DNA of 64,000 nt from Pseudoxanthomonas sp. PXM03 (GTDB taxonomy: Bacteria; Pseudomonadota; Gammaproteobacteria; Xanthomonadales; Xanthomonadaceae), in NCBI RefSeq assembly GCF_014852005.1, contig NZ_JACVAU010000002.1:992001-1056000 (forward strand), in the 5' to 3' direction. This document shows, piece after piece, positions 22,277-30,720 of this stretch (position 1 is its first letter; each line of letters starts with the position of its first letter). The position numbers and the translations under genes were made by a program. The notes under the pieces are model-generated. The model had not been told where the DNA came from and searched no databases. It saw only the letters and a program-made list of their open reading frames with translations.

Positions 22277-22648
22277 ATGACCATGCCCACCAACACCGAT
22301 GCGTTGAAGTCCAACCTCGGCGAAGCCGGTTCGCATCTCGCGTCCGCCGCCGCCGCTGCCGGCGAAGCGATCAAGGGCGCCGCGAGTGCCGCTGGCGATG
22401 AACTCCGCCTGGGCAAGGCCAACGTGAAGGCGGAACTGGCCGACACCGCGCTGTCCGGCATCGCGGCCGCCGAAGCCGGCGGTGGCGCCGCGCGCGAGCA
22501 GGTGGACGCGCTGATGGACAAGGGCCGCGACCTGATCGACAGCGCCGCCGACCTGATCCGCGAGCGCCCGCTGGCCTCGTTCGGCGTGGCCTTCGCGGCC
22601 GGCTGGATCATCGCCAAGCTGGCGCGCAGCGGCGGCGGCGACAAGTAA
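22277..22648 (+). CDS. DUF883 (ElaB/YqjD-like) membrane-anchored protein
   Basis: 123 residues. A long alanine-rich amphipathic helix (HLASAAAAAGEAIKGAASAAGDEL) is followed by RDLIDSAADLIRERPLASFGVAFAAGWIIAKLA, the DUF883 C-terminal pattern with one transmembrane segment containing the glycine zipper. ElaB/YqjD of E. coli are ribosome-associated inner-membrane proteins of stationary phase. AGGAG lies 7 bases before the ATG. It is the first of a three-gene operon with the YqjE-like and YqjK-like proteins, the same order as yqjD-yqjE-yqjK in enterics. Confidence 0.82.
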   Translation: MTMPTNTDALKSNLGEAGSHLASAAAAAGEAIKGAASAAGDELRLGKANVKAELADTALSGIAAAEAGGGAAREQVDALMDKGRDLIDSAADLIRERPLASFGVAFAAGWIIAKLARSGGGDK

Positions 22649-22657
22649 GCCCACCGC

Positions 22658-23164
22658 GTGAGCGACGCGCCCCGCGAATCCGGCGATGCCGGCACGTCCG
22701 GCGATGTTCCGCCGCCGGATTTCGCCGACAGCCTGAAGCAGGTCGGCGCCGCCGGCCGCGCGGCCTATGGCTCGGCCAAGGGCACCGGCCGTGCACTGCG
22801 CGGGCTGGTGTCGGCGGATTTCGCGCTGGCACGCAGCGCGTTCGGGCGCGCACTGGCGTGGGCATGCGTGGCCATCGTGTTCGGCGCCTCGGCCTGGCTG
22901 CTGGTGACCGGCGCACTGATCGCACTGATGCAGCGCCTGGGGTTCTCCTGGCTGCAGTCGCTGTCGCTGGCCGCCTTCATCAGCCTGGCCATGACCGCGT
23001 TCGCGGCGTGGAAGGTGGGTCGCTACTTCGACTACACCGGCATGCATGCCACCCGTCGCCAATTGGCGAAGCTGGGGCTGTTCGATGAGGACGAGGTGGT
23101 CGACGACGATCCCCCGCCCGGTACCGCGCATGATCCGCGCGCCGCCGACCACGGGGGCGCGTGA
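22658..23164 (+). CDS. YqjE-like (phage holin superfamily III) membrane protein
   Basis: 168 residues from a GTG 9 bases after the previous stop. Residues 26-70 are a helical cytoplasmic part (SLKQVGAAGRAAYGSAKGTGRALRGL). Two transmembrane segments follow at about 68-91 (ACVAIVFGASAWLLVTGALIAL) and 99-117. The cytoplasmic tail is acidic (DEDEVVDDDPPPG). The two-segment architecture and operon position match YqjE/DUF1469. The TGA stop overlaps the next ATG (TGATG). Likely an envelope-stress accessory protein; exact role unknown. Confidence 0.78.
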   Translation: MSDAPRESGDAGTSGDVPPPDFADSLKQVGAAGRAAYGSAKGTGRALRGLVSADFALARSAFGRALAWACVAIVFGASAWLLVTGALIALMQRLGFSWLQSLSLAAFISLAMTAFAAWKVGRYFDYTGMHATRRQLAKLGLFDEDEVVDDDPPPGTAHDPRAADHGGA

Positions 23165-23592
23165 TGCGCTTCGAACAGTTGTTGCAGCACGTGCAGCGCG
23201 CGGAACAGCGCGTCGAACTGCGCGCGACGCACACGCAGGTGCAGTGGACCACGCTGAAGCAGGCATGGCGCGCAGGCTGGACGCCGGGACGCATCGTCAC
23301 CGCGGGCGTGGTCAGCGGCTTCCTGGTGGGGCGTGCCGAACCGCTGCGCACGCTGACCGGTGCGCGCTGGATGCAGATGTTCACCGCCGTCTCCAGTTTC
23401 CTGGCCACCGCGCAGGCCGCCGCCGCCGCCGAGACCGCCGAGCAGGCCGCTGACACAGCGCAGGATGCGCAGGAGCAGGCCGAGGGCCTGGCCGACGACG
23501 AACCGCTGGTGGACGAGGCGTTCGACGAGGATGAGATCGTGGTGACCGCGCCGCGTCCGGCTGAAGCGGCGACCGAGCTGTCCGAGCGCTGA
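23164..23592 (+). CDS. YqjK-like small envelope-operon protein
   Basis: 142 residues from the ATG overlapping the upstream stop. It has an N-terminal basic helical part (FEQLLQHVQRAEQRVELRATHTQVQ), a short hydrophobic stretch at about 45-56 (IVTAGVVSGFLVG), an alanine-rich helix and a very acidic tail (DDEPLVDEAFDEDEIVV). The similarity to YqjK is by position and composition, not by strong motifs. It completes the DUF883/YqjE operon. A REP pair begins 16 bases later. Confidence 0.7.
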   Translation: MRFEQLLQHVQRAEQRVELRATHTQVQWTTLKQAWRAGWTPGRIVTAGVVSGFLVGRAEPLRTLTGARWMQMFTAVSSFLATAQAAAAAETAEQAADTAQDAQEQAEGLADDEPLVDEAFDEDEIVVTAPRPAEAATELSER

Positions 23593-23607
23593 CAGCGCCC
23601 GGGGCTG

Positions 23608-23741
23608 CTGTAGGAGCGACGTGAGTCGCGACCGCACGAAGGACGCCCCCCTGGGACACGACCTGTGCGGAAACATCGCGGCCGCCCCGTGGTCCCCTGG
23701 CTGCCATCGCGCGCGGTCGCGACTCACGTCGCTCCTACAGG
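23608..23741. repeat. REP pair, inverted (TGTAGGAGCGACGTGAGTCG ...)
   Basis: CTGTAGGAGCGACGTGAGTC and its reverse complement GACTCACGTCGCTCCTACAG lie about 100 bases apart, each with GCGACCGC. Further pairs with the ACGTAAGTCG variant lie at 27830-27977 and 28672-28759. These are typical Xanthomonadaceae intergenic palindromes. Confidence 0.8.
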
Positions 23742-23784
23742 GATCGCTGCACAATCGCGCATCCTTCCAGGCGGCAATCTGCCC

Positions 23785-24879
23785 ATGAGCACACCCGTCC
23801 CACCCGACGCACCCGCGGCCCCCACTCCACCTGCGTCACGCCCCCGCGCCTCCACGCCGATGCTGGTGCTGGCCACGCTGGCCGTGGGCTACACGCTATG
23901 GGCCGCGCAGGAGGTGTTGCTGCCCGTGCTGCTGGCCATGTTCTTCGCGCTGGTGGGCAATCCGATCATCCGCGTGCTGCGCCGGTTGTACGTGCCGCGC
24001 TTCCTGGGCGCGCTGGTCGTGCTGCTGGGCGGCATGGCCGCGACCGGACTGCTGGCGCACAAGATGCTGCCTTCGGCGATGGAATGGGCACAGCAGGCGC
24101 CGCGCGAGATGCGCCAGCTCGCCCCCAAGCTGCGCGAACTGACCAAGCCGGTGCAGGACGCCAACAAGGCGGCGGAGAACTTCGCCCGTGCCGCTGGCGG
24201 ACAGACCGGCAAGCAGCCGCAGGTGGTGCACACCGCACCGCAGGACGAGCCCTACCGCAAGCTGCTGGCAACGCCGCGTTTCCTCGCATCGCTGCTGGCG
24301 GTGGTGCTGCTGACGTTCTTCTTCATGGTCTACGGCGAGAACCTGCAGCGCAACGCGATCGCGCTGTTGCCCGGGCGGCAGCAGAAGAAATTCACGGTGG
24401 ACATCCTGCACTCGATCGAGCGCGAGGTGTCGCGCTACGTGCTGACCATCAGCATCATCAACACCGTGGTGGGGCTGGTGTTCGCCGGGGTGCTCTACCT
24501 GCTGGGGCTGCCCCTGGCCGAGGCGCTGTTGTGGGGCACGATGGCGGCGCTGTTGAACTTCGCGCCGTACGTGGGCCCGCTGATCGGGATCGTGGCGATG
24601 CTGCTGGTGGGGTTCATCAGTTTCGAGGAACCGTTCCAGTCGATGCTGCCGGCGGTGGCCTACCTCGTGCTGCACACGATCGAGGGCCAGATCATCACGC
24701 CGATCATCCTGGGCAAGCGGATGGCGCTGTCGCCACTGGTGCTGATCCTGGCGCTGATGCTGTTCGGCTGGCTGTGGGGGATCATCGGGTTGCTGCTGGC
24801 GGTGCCGCTGCTGGTGTGCGTGAAGCTGGTGCTGGCACGGGTGGAAGGGATGGAAGGCTGGGCGCGGTTGCTGGAGTGA
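23785..24879 (+). CDS. AI-2E family (TqsA/PerM-like) transporter
   Basis: 364-residue integral membrane protein. N-terminal segments (LVLATLAVGYTLWAAQEVLLPVLLAMFFAL) are followed by a long cytoplasmic/periplasmic helix region (LPSAMEWAQQAPREMRQLAPKLREL). Then comes the family core with LAVVLLTFFFMVYGENL, a PYVGPLIG motif near 260 (LLNFAPYVGPLIGIVAMLL), HTIEGQIITPIILGKRMALSPL and a last pair of segments. About eight membrane spans fit the family. Members export autoinducer-2 or act in ion/osmotic tolerance; the substrate is not readable. The ATG at 23785 is chosen because the longer frame reads a REP. Confidence 0.85.
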   Translation: MSTPVPPDAPAAPTPPASRPRASTPMLVLATLAVGYTLWAAQEVLLPVLLAMFFALVGNPIIRVLRRLYVPRFLGALVVLLGGMAATGLLAHKMLPSAMEWAQQAPREMRQLAPKLRELTKPVQDANKAAENFARAAGGQTGKQPQVVHTAPQDEPYRKLLATPRFLASLLAVVLLTFFFMVYGENLQRNAIALLPGRQQKKFTVDILHSIEREVSRYVLTISIINTVVGLVFAGVLYLLGLPLAEALLWGTMAALLNFAPYVGPLIGIVAMLLVGFISFEEPFQSMLPAVAYLVLHTIEGQIITPIILGKRMALSPLVLILALMLFGWLWGIIGLLLAVPLLVCVKLVLARVEGMEGWARLLE

Positions 24880-25030
24880 GGGCTGCGCCGTTGAGCCCCT
24901 CTCCCTGCGGGAGAGGGGTTGGGGTGAGGGGCAACGAAGACCGTCTCTTCGATCTGCCCTGTTGGCACAACATCCAAGATGGCTCGTTGACGCCAAGGTG
25001 CCTTGCGGATGGGATCTTTCCTTCTCACGC

Positions 25031-25525
25031 ATGGCGCGCTCGCCGCGAGGCATTACTTTCTTTGCTTGTGCAAAGAAAGTAATCAAAGAAAACACACCCC
25101 AGGCGGCACGCCCTCCGCGCTGCGCGCTCCGGGTCCGCGAGCGGGCCGGGAATTTCCGTAAGACACATCCCTGTGCCATACGGAAACGCCGCCCATCCCG
25201 GGCGGCGCCCTTCGGGTTTTACCCGGCCCACTCGCCGTGCCTCATGGGGACCCCAAAGCACAGGCAAAAACGCGCTCGCAGGATCTTGAGCTCTGGCTCT
25301 CGGGGGCCCCTGAGGTCCGGCAGTCCCGGTGGGTCAAACCCCGCAGGGGCGGCGCACAGGACGTGCGTCGTTTTCGTATGGGCCAGGATGGCCCTTACGA
25401 AAATTCCCGCCGGGACTGCGCACCCGCCGCTTTGCGGCGGGCGGACCGCCGGGGTGTGCTTTCTTTTGCCTACTTTTCTTTGCACAAGCAAAGAACAGTA
25501 GGGCCCCCGCGGCGAGCGGCACCAT
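25031..25525. repeat. Long inverted two-arm repeat element
   Basis: About 490 bases bounded by TTTCTTTGCTTGTGCAAAGA on the left and TTTCTTTGCACAAGCAAAGA on the right. Each is followed inward by related AT-rich then GC-rich sequence (CACACCCC next to the ends; GGGAATTTCCG and the matching CGGAAAT-type hairpin farther in). The two arms, about 210-240 bases each, are diverged inverted copies. A single arm occurs at 33190-33425. No credible gene is inside. CTCTCCC...GGGAGAG palindromes flank it at 24894-24930 and 25630-25660. Confidence 0.75.
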
Positions 25526-25710
25526 GCGTCAAAAGAAGACGGCCGATCCCGCAAGGTCCTCGAAAAAGCCATCGCGGATCTGGTGGACCGCCATGACCGA
25601 GGGAGAAGCGGGCTTCGTTGCCCCTCACCCACAACCCCTCTCCCGCGGGGAGAGGGGCTTGAACCGCACCGGGTGAAGGTGGGTGCGGAACCGCGTGTAA
25701 AATCGCCCCG

Positions 25711-26451
25711 ATGAGCTTCCCCGTCCGCGCCATCACGCTCGACCTCGACGACACCCTGTGGCCGTTCGCCCCCATCGGCGTGCGGATCGAACGCGTGCTC
25801 GACGACTGGCTGCGCGAACACAGCCCCGCCACCGCCGCCATGTTCCCCGTCGAACGCATGCGTGCCGTGCGCGAAGAAGTCTTCGCCGCCCATCCGCAGC
25901 ACAAGCACGACCTCAGCATCCTGCGCCGCATGACGCTGGAGCGCGCCCTGCGCGAGAGCGGCGCCGACATGGCCCTGCTGGAACCGGCCTACGAGACCTT
26001 CTATGCCGCGCGCAACCAGGTGGAGTACTACCCCGACAGCCTGGATGCGTTGCAGCGCATCGCCGCCCGCCTCCCGATCGCGGCCGTGACCAACGGCAAT
26101 GCGGACCTGCAGCGGATCGGCCTGGACCACCTGTTCGTGCACAAGATCCACTCGCGCGTGCACGGCGCTGCCAAGCCCGAGGCCAGCATCTTCCACGCTG
26201 CATGCGACCTGCTCGGCGTACCGCCCGCCGAAGTGCTGCATGTCGGCGACCATATCGAGATGGATGTCGTCGGCGCCGTGCGCGCCGGGCTGCGCAGTTG
26301 CTGGATCAATCGGCCGGAAGACCACGACGGCCACCCCCAGGCCTGGCCCCACGAGGCGCTGCGCCCCGACCTGGAATTCGACACCCTTGCCGCGTTGGCC
26401 GACTGGCTGGACGCCCACCCCTCTTTCGCCACGGAACACGCCGCCGCATGA
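25711..26451 (+). CDS. HAD-superfamily hydrolase (YigB-like phosphatase)
   Basis: 246 residues with the four HAD motifs: LDLDDTLWP near 10-18 (nucleophile and acid Asp), AVTNGN near 125, K in HGAAKPEASIF near 152, and HVGDHIEMDVVGAVRAGL near 177. The helical cap after motif I (subclass I) resembles YigB-type phosphatases of FMN or sugar phosphates. Its stop overlaps the next start (ATGA), so it is co-translated with the M17 peptidase. There is no signal peptide; cytoplasmic. Confidence 0.85.
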   Translation: MSFPVRAITLDLDDTLWPFAPIGVRIERVLDDWLREHSPATAAMFPVERMRAVREEVFAAHPQHKHDLSILRRMTLERALRESGADMALLEPAYETFYAARNQVEYYPDSLDALQRIAARLPIAAVTNGNADLQRIGLDHLFVHKIHSRVHGAAKPEASIFHAACDLLGVPPAEVLHVGDHIEMDVVGAVRAGLRSCWINRPEDHDGHPQAWPHEALRPDLEFDTLAALADWLDAHPSFATEHAAA

Positions 26452-27818
26452 GCGCTGCCCTCGCCTACACCGACTCTTCCGCCAATGCCCGTCCGCTGCA
26501 TGTACTGGAGCGCGCGCAGCTGGCCGCGTGGCGTACGACGCAGCCGGCGGCGGTCAACGCCTGGATCGATGCGCAGAACTTCACCGCATCGCCCGGCGCG
26601 CTGCTGGCGTTGCCTGGCGAGCAGGGCCTGGCCGGCGCCGTGATGGGCATCGGCGATGCGCTCGACCCGTATGCCTACGCGCATGCGCCGTTCGGCCTGC
26701 CGGCGGGCGACTGGGAGATCGCGGGCGAGTTGCCCGCCGATGCGCGCACCGCGCTCCAGCTCGGCTGGGGCCTGGGCAGCTACAAGTTCGACCGCTACAA
26801 GCAGCCGCCGCGCAAGCCGGCGCGCCTGGTGCTGCCGCAGGCCGATGCCGAAGCGCTCGACCTGCTGGCCGCCAGCGTGCAGGTGCGCGACCTGGTCAAC
26901 ACGCCCACCGAGCACATGGGCCCGGACGATCTGGAAGCCGTCGTCCGCGCACTGGCGGACGTGCATGGCGCCGACGTCGACGTGATCGCGGGCGACGCGC
27001 TGCTGACGCAGAACTTCCCCGCCATCCACGCGGTGGGTCGCGCCTCGCATCGTGCACCGCGCCTGATCGCGCTGCGCTGGGGCGACGCATCGCGGCCGCA
27101 CGTGGCGCTGGTGGGCAAGGGCGTGTGCTTCGACACCGGCGGCCTGGACATCAAGCCCGCCGACGGCATGCGCCACATGAAGAAGGACATGGGCGGCGCG
27201 GCGCATGCCATCGCGCTGGCGCAGCTGGTGATGGCGCGCAAGCTGCCGGTACGCCTGACACTGCTGGTGCCGGCGGTGGAGAACAGCATCGGCCCGAATG
27301 CCTTCCGCCCCGGCGAAGTGATCGCCACCCGCAAGGGCGTCAGCGTCGAGATCGACAACACCGATGCCGAAGGCCGCGTGATCCTGTGCGATGCGCTGAC
27401 CTATGCCGGCGAGCAGTCGCCCGACCTGCTGCTGGATTTCGCCACCCTGACCGGCGCCGCACGCATCGCGCTGGGACCGGACCTGCCCGCGCTGTTCGCC
27501 AACGACGACGCCGTGGCCAATGACTGGATCGCCGCCGGCGAGCGCATGCGCGACCCGGTATGGCGCATGCCGCTGTGGCGTCCGTACCTGCGCTACCTGA
27601 CCAGCGGCATCGCCGACCTGGCCAATGCCGGCTCGCGCATGGCCGGCGCGGTCACCGCCGCGCTGTACCTGGAGCGCTTCGTGCCGGACGGAATGAAGTG
27701 GGCGCACCTGGACGTGTACGCGTGGAACGACAGCGACCGCGCCGGTCGCCCCGCCGGTGGCGAAGCCCTCGCGCTGCGCAGCGCGTACGCGATGCTGAAG
27801 GCGCGCTACGGCGGTTGA
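26448..27818 (+). CDS. M17-family leucyl aminopeptidase
   Basis: 456 residues. It is a cytoplasmic di-metal aminopeptidase that recycles peptides. The C-terminal catalytic half shows KGVCFDTGGLDIKPADGMRHMKKDMGG (Lys/Asp ligands near 230-250), the signature NTDAEGRVILCDALTYA near 305, and LLDFATLTGAARIALG. The N-terminal macro-like domain is shorter and less conserved, as in the PepA-like 'leucyl aminopeptidase family' branch. The ATG overlaps the HAD gene stop. A REP pair follows the stop codon. Confidence 0.9.
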   Translation: MSAALAYTDSSANARPLHVLERAQLAAWRTTQPAAVNAWIDAQNFTASPGALLALPGEQGLAGAVMGIGDALDPYAYAHAPFGLPAGDWEIAGELPADARTALQLGWGLGSYKFDRYKQPPRKPARLVLPQADAEALDLLAASVQVRDLVNTPTEHMGPDDLEAVVRALADVHGADVDVIAGDALLTQNFPAIHAVGRASHRAPRLIALRWGDASRPHVALVGKGVCFDTGGLDIKPADGMRHMKKDMGGAAHAIALAQLVMARKLPVRLTLLVPAVENSIGPNAFRPGEVIATRKGVSVEIDNTDAEGRVILCDALTYAGEQSPDLLLDFATLTGAARIALGPDLPALFANDDAVANDWIAAGERMRDPVWRMPLWRPYLRYLTSGIADLANAGSRMAGAVTAALYLERFVPDGMKWAHLDVYAWNDSDRAGRPAGGEALALRSAYAMLKARYGG

Positions 27819-27829
27819 CGTCGCCCCCT

Positions 27830-27977
27830 CTGTAGGAGCGACGTAAGTCGCGACCGCACGCTGTCAGCGCTCCCGTTCTTCCGGATTGCCGCGTAGCACT
27901 CGTGCGACGCATCGTGTCTGTCGAATGCGTACGGTTGGGTTCCGGGTCTGCGGTCGCGACTTGCGTCGCTCCTACAG
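27830..27977. repeat. REP pair, inverted (TGTAGGAGCGACGTAAGTCG)
   Basis: TGTAGGAGCGACGTAAGTCG at 27831 and GCGACTTGCGTCGCTCCTAC at about 27956 enclose about 90 bases. It lies between the M17 peptidase gene and the convergent response regulator. Confidence 0.8.
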
Positions 27978-27992
27978 AGGGCACTTCATTTC

Positions 27993-28595
27993 TTACAGCC
28001 ACCCACGCTGCCGGGCCAGGCGATAGGCCTCGATGCGGTTGGCGACGCCGAGCTTGCCAATGGCTTCGGACAGGTAGTTGCGCACGGTACCCTGGGAAAG
28101 GTTGAGCTGCTTTGCGATGTCGCCGGCCGATTGCCCTTCGCCTGCCAGCCGCAATACCTGGCGTTCGCGGTCGTTGAGCGGATCGGCATCGGACCATGCC
28201 TCGAGCGCGAGTTGGGGATCGATGGCGCGGCCGCCGCGGTGCACCTTGCGCAGTGCTTCGGCGAGGTCCTCCGCTGGCGCATCCTTCAGCAGATAACCCG
28301 AGACACCTGCATCCAGCGCGCGCCGCAGGAAGCCGCTGCGCGCGAACGTGGTGACGATGACCACCTTGCACGGCAGTTCCTGCCGCTGGATGCGCTGGGC
28401 GAGTTCCAGTCCGGTCAGGCCGGGCATCTCGATGTCGGTGACCAGCAGGTCGGGCTTCAGCCGTTGCAGTTCGCGCCATGCGGTCTCGCCATCCGCAGCG
28501 CTGCCCACCACGTCGATGTCGCTCTCCATGCCCAGCAGCGCGGTGAGCGCGCCGCGCACCATGGCCTGGTCTTCAGCTAGGAGTACGCGGATCAT
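27993..28595 (-). CDS. NarL/DesR-type response regulator
   Basis: 200 residues. The receiver domain has the acidic pair near 8-9 (AEDQ), phosphoacceptor Asp54 (LLVTDIEMPG), Thr near 82 (IVTTFA) and Lys near 104 (LLKDA). The C-terminal LuxR-type helix-turn-helix is LNDRERQVLRLAGEGQSAGDIAKQLNLSQGTVRNYLSEAIGKLGV. It is the last gene of the exporter/two-component cluster and presumably responds to the histidine kinase upstream. An inverted REP pair lies between the two genes. Confidence 0.9.
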   Translation of the reverse strand: MIRVLLAEDQAMVRGALTALLGMESDIDVVGSAADGETAWRELQRLKPDLLVTDIEMPGLTGLELAQRIQRQELPCKVVIVTTFARSGFLRRALDAGVSGYLLKDAPAEDLAEALRKVHRGGRAIDPQLALEAWSDADPLNDRERQVLRLAGEGQSAGDIAKQLNLSQGTVRNYLSEAIGKLGVANRIEAYRLARQRGWL

Positions 28596-28671
28596 CGGGA
28601 GGCCGGCAAGGAAAAGTCGGACGACACGCTAGCAAATCAATCAAGGGAAGTGGGCCGCTTTCTGTAGGAGC

Positions 28672-28759
28672 GACGTAAGTCGCGACCGCAAGATGAAGAC
28701 CCCTGTGAGCATTGGCGTGCGTGCTGGCCGTGCGGTCGCGACTTACGTCGCTCCTACAG
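28672..28759. repeat. REP pair, inverted, between kinase and regulator
   Basis: TGTAGGAGCGACGTAAGTCG and CGACTTACGTCGCTCCTACA about 50 bases apart. The right copy overlaps the last codons and stop of the histidine kinase gene. Confidence 0.8.
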
Positions 28760-29933
28760 GGGTTTTCGTGGGGGCTGCCACCGCGTCATCGCTCGACGGG
28801 AGCGGCAGCACGACTTCCACGCACGTCCCCTGCCGCAGCGTGGAGTCGATGCGCAGGCGCCCGCCGCGCGACTCGACGCGCTCGCGCATGCCGCTCAGGC
28901 CATTGCCTGGCACGGCGGCGCTGCCGACGCCATTGTCGCGGATGCGCAGTTGCACGTGCCCGTCGCTGCAGGCCAGGGTGACCTCGGCGATCGTGGCGCG
29001 CGCGTGGCGCTGGATGTTGGTCACCGCCTCGCGCAGGCTCAGCGCAAGCACCGTCTCCAGATCGGCCGGCAACGCCACGTCCTGCGCTTCGTAGCGCAGG
29101 GTGACACCGTCGGATTCGAGCAGCAGGCGGGCGGAGGCGAGTTCGGCCGCCAGCCCCGCCGCACGGATGCCGGTCACCGCGCGGCGTACCTGCGCCAGTG
29201 CATCGCGGGCGACGCGGCTGACTTCGTTGATCTCGTTGCGGGCGGCCTGCGGGTCGCGATCGACCAGCCGGCCGGCCAGGTCCGACTTCAATGCCACCAG
29301 CGACAGCGTGTGCCCGAGCAGGTCGTGCAGGTCGCGGCCGATGCGCTCGCGTTCGGCCAGCGCGGCGAGCCGGCGCACTTCCTCGTGCGACAGTTTCAGT
29401 TCCGCACGCTTGCGCACCGTCTCGGCCTGGAAGTAGTTCCCCGTGAACACGGCCACCGACACGATCGCGGTCACGGCCGGCACGAATACCGGGAATCCCA
29501 GCCAGACCGCCATGCCGCAGTAAGCGATGATCAGCAGGGCGAAGACTTCGAGCCGGATCCACATCGATCCCGGCATCAGCGCCACGAAGGCCGCCGCGTA
29601 GATGACGTAGGTGTTGGAGAACGCATTGAACGGCATCAGTCCGTAGCCCAGCGCCGCGATGCCCAGCGTGCACAGCACGCGCGCCAGCGCGCTGCCGCGA
29701 TAGGCCAGGAAGTACATCGGCAGGAACACGGCGATGGATGCCAGCGTCGGCCACAGGTACCAGCGCACGCCCTCGCCCCAGTCGGCGTTGGACGGCACCA
29801 GCACCGGGACGAACAGGAACACCAGGTAGCCCAGCAGGAAGATGGGCATCCAGCCCAGGCCCAGCGCTTCGGGTACCAGGCGGTCGCGCAGGCGCGTCAG
29901 CGTGGACAGCAGGGGCGACGAAAGATGCTTCAT
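28743..29933 (-). CDS. DesK-type sensor histidine kinase
   Basis: 396 residues. The N-terminal half has about five to six membrane segments (MPIFLLGYLVFLFVPVLV onwards) without a large external domain. It is followed by the HisKA_3 dimerisation helix ERERIGRDLHDLLGHTLSLVALKSDLA, with phosphorylated His in DLHD near 210. The ATPase has REAVTNIQRHARA (N box), IRDNGVGSAAVPGNGLSGMRERVESRGG (G boxes) and a closing strand. The last residues (TKTPVGAT) are encoded within a REP, suggesting the stop was reshaped by repeat insertion. It starts 28 bases after the ABC permease gene. Confidence 0.88.
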   Translation of the reverse strand: MKHLSSPLLSTLTRLRDRLVPEALGLGWMPIFLLGYLVFLFVPVLVPSNADWGEGVRWYLWPTLASIAVFLPMYFLAYRGSALARVLCTLGIAALGYGLMPFNAFSNTYVIYAAAFVALMPGSMWIRLEVFALLIIAYCGMAVWLGFPVFVPAVTAIVSVAVFTGNYFQAETVRKRAELKLSHEEVRRLAALAERERIGRDLHDLLGHTLSLVALKSDLAGRLVDRDPQAARNEINEVSRVARDALAQVRRAVTGIRAAGLAAELASARLLLESDGVTLRYEAQDVALPADLETVLALSLREAVTNIQRHARATIAEVTLACSDGHVQLRIRDNGVGSAAVPGNGLSGMRERVESRGGRLRIDSTLRQGTCVEVVLPLPSSDDAVAAPTKTPVGAT

Positions 29934-29961
29934 GGACGACTCCTTGCGCCGGTGCTCCGGC

Positions 29962-30720
29962 TCAGTGCACCAGGCGGCGCCGGGCCAGTACGAAGAACAC
30001 GGCGGTGATGGCGGCCAGCACGGCCACGTGCAGCCCCAGCGGACGCCCCGCGCCCACGCCGACGGCCTGTTGCGCGATGTGCGCCAGATGATACGCCGGC
30101 CATACCGGCGCGGTGGTCTGCAGCACCGGCGGCAGCATCGTCAGCGGCACCCACAGGCCCGACAGGAACGCCATGGGCAGATAAATGAGATTGATCAGCG
30201 CGGGGGCGCCGCGTCCGCTGACCAGCGTGCCCAGCCACAGGCCCAGCGCGCTGAAGGGCAGCACGCCGACCAGGCAGGTGGTGGCCCACGCGATCCACTG
30301 CGTGGCCGACAGCTGCACGCCGGCCACGCCCGCCGCGAGCACGGCCAGCAGCGACAGGATGATCGCGGCGAACAGCAGGGCCATCGCCATCTTCGCCACC
30401 AGATAGGCGCCCGGCGGCATCGGCTGCGCGCGCTTGAGCGTCAACAGGCCCTGCTCGCGATCCATCGCCACGGTCACGCCGAAGCCGAACAGCGCCACGC
30501 CGATCACGCCGAACACGCCGTAGCCCGCCAGCATGTACTGCGCGGCGACCGGGCCGCCCTTCCCCCCCAGCAGCACGCCGAACAGCAGGTAGAACACCGG
30601 CGGGAACAGCAGGCATGGCAGCGAGAACGACGGCGTGCGCAGCAGGCGCAGGAATTCATAGCGCGCTTCGAGCAGATAGGCGCGTGTGGAAGAGAATGGC
30701 GGGGCAACGAGGGTGCTCAT
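29962..30720 (-). CDS. ABC-2 type transporter permease
   Basis: 252 residues with six hydrophobic segments (PCLLFPPVFYLLFGVLLGG, YGVFGVIGVALFGFGV, LFAAIILSLLAVLAAGVAG, TCLVGVLPFSALGLWLGTLV, YLPMAFLSGLWVPLTML and HVAVLAAITAVFFVLA), the ABC2 membrane pattern. It works with the ATPase encoded immediately upstream, whose stop shares one base with this start. The adjoining DesK/DesR pair suggests inducible export of an antibiotic, peptide or lipid; the substrate is unknown. Confidence 0.87.
   Translation of the reverse strand: MSTLVAPPFSSTRAYLLEARYEFLRLLRTPSFSLPCLLFPPVFYLLFGVLLGGKGGPVAAQYMLAGYGVFGVIGVALFGFGVTVAMDREQGLLTLKRAQPMPPGAYLVAKMAMALLFAAIILSLLAVLAAGVAGVQLSATQWIAWATTCLVGVLPFSALGLWLGTLVSGRGAPALINLIYLPMAFLSGLWVPLTMLPPVLQTTAPVWPAYHLAHIAQQAVGVGAGRPLGLHVAVLAAITAVFFVLARRRLVH

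Noticed and set aside
20618-23266. 882-codon frame antisense to the HtrA and YqjD-like genes
   Set aside because: Shadow of third-position GC bias on the opposite strand; no motifs, no ribosome site, and it spans several real genes.
25025-25525. Short frames within the two-arm repeat (for example 25025-25267 and 25334-25525)
   Set aside because: The same FACAKK...NFRK peptides appear in both arms and at 33239-33484; they are translated repeat DNA, not genes.
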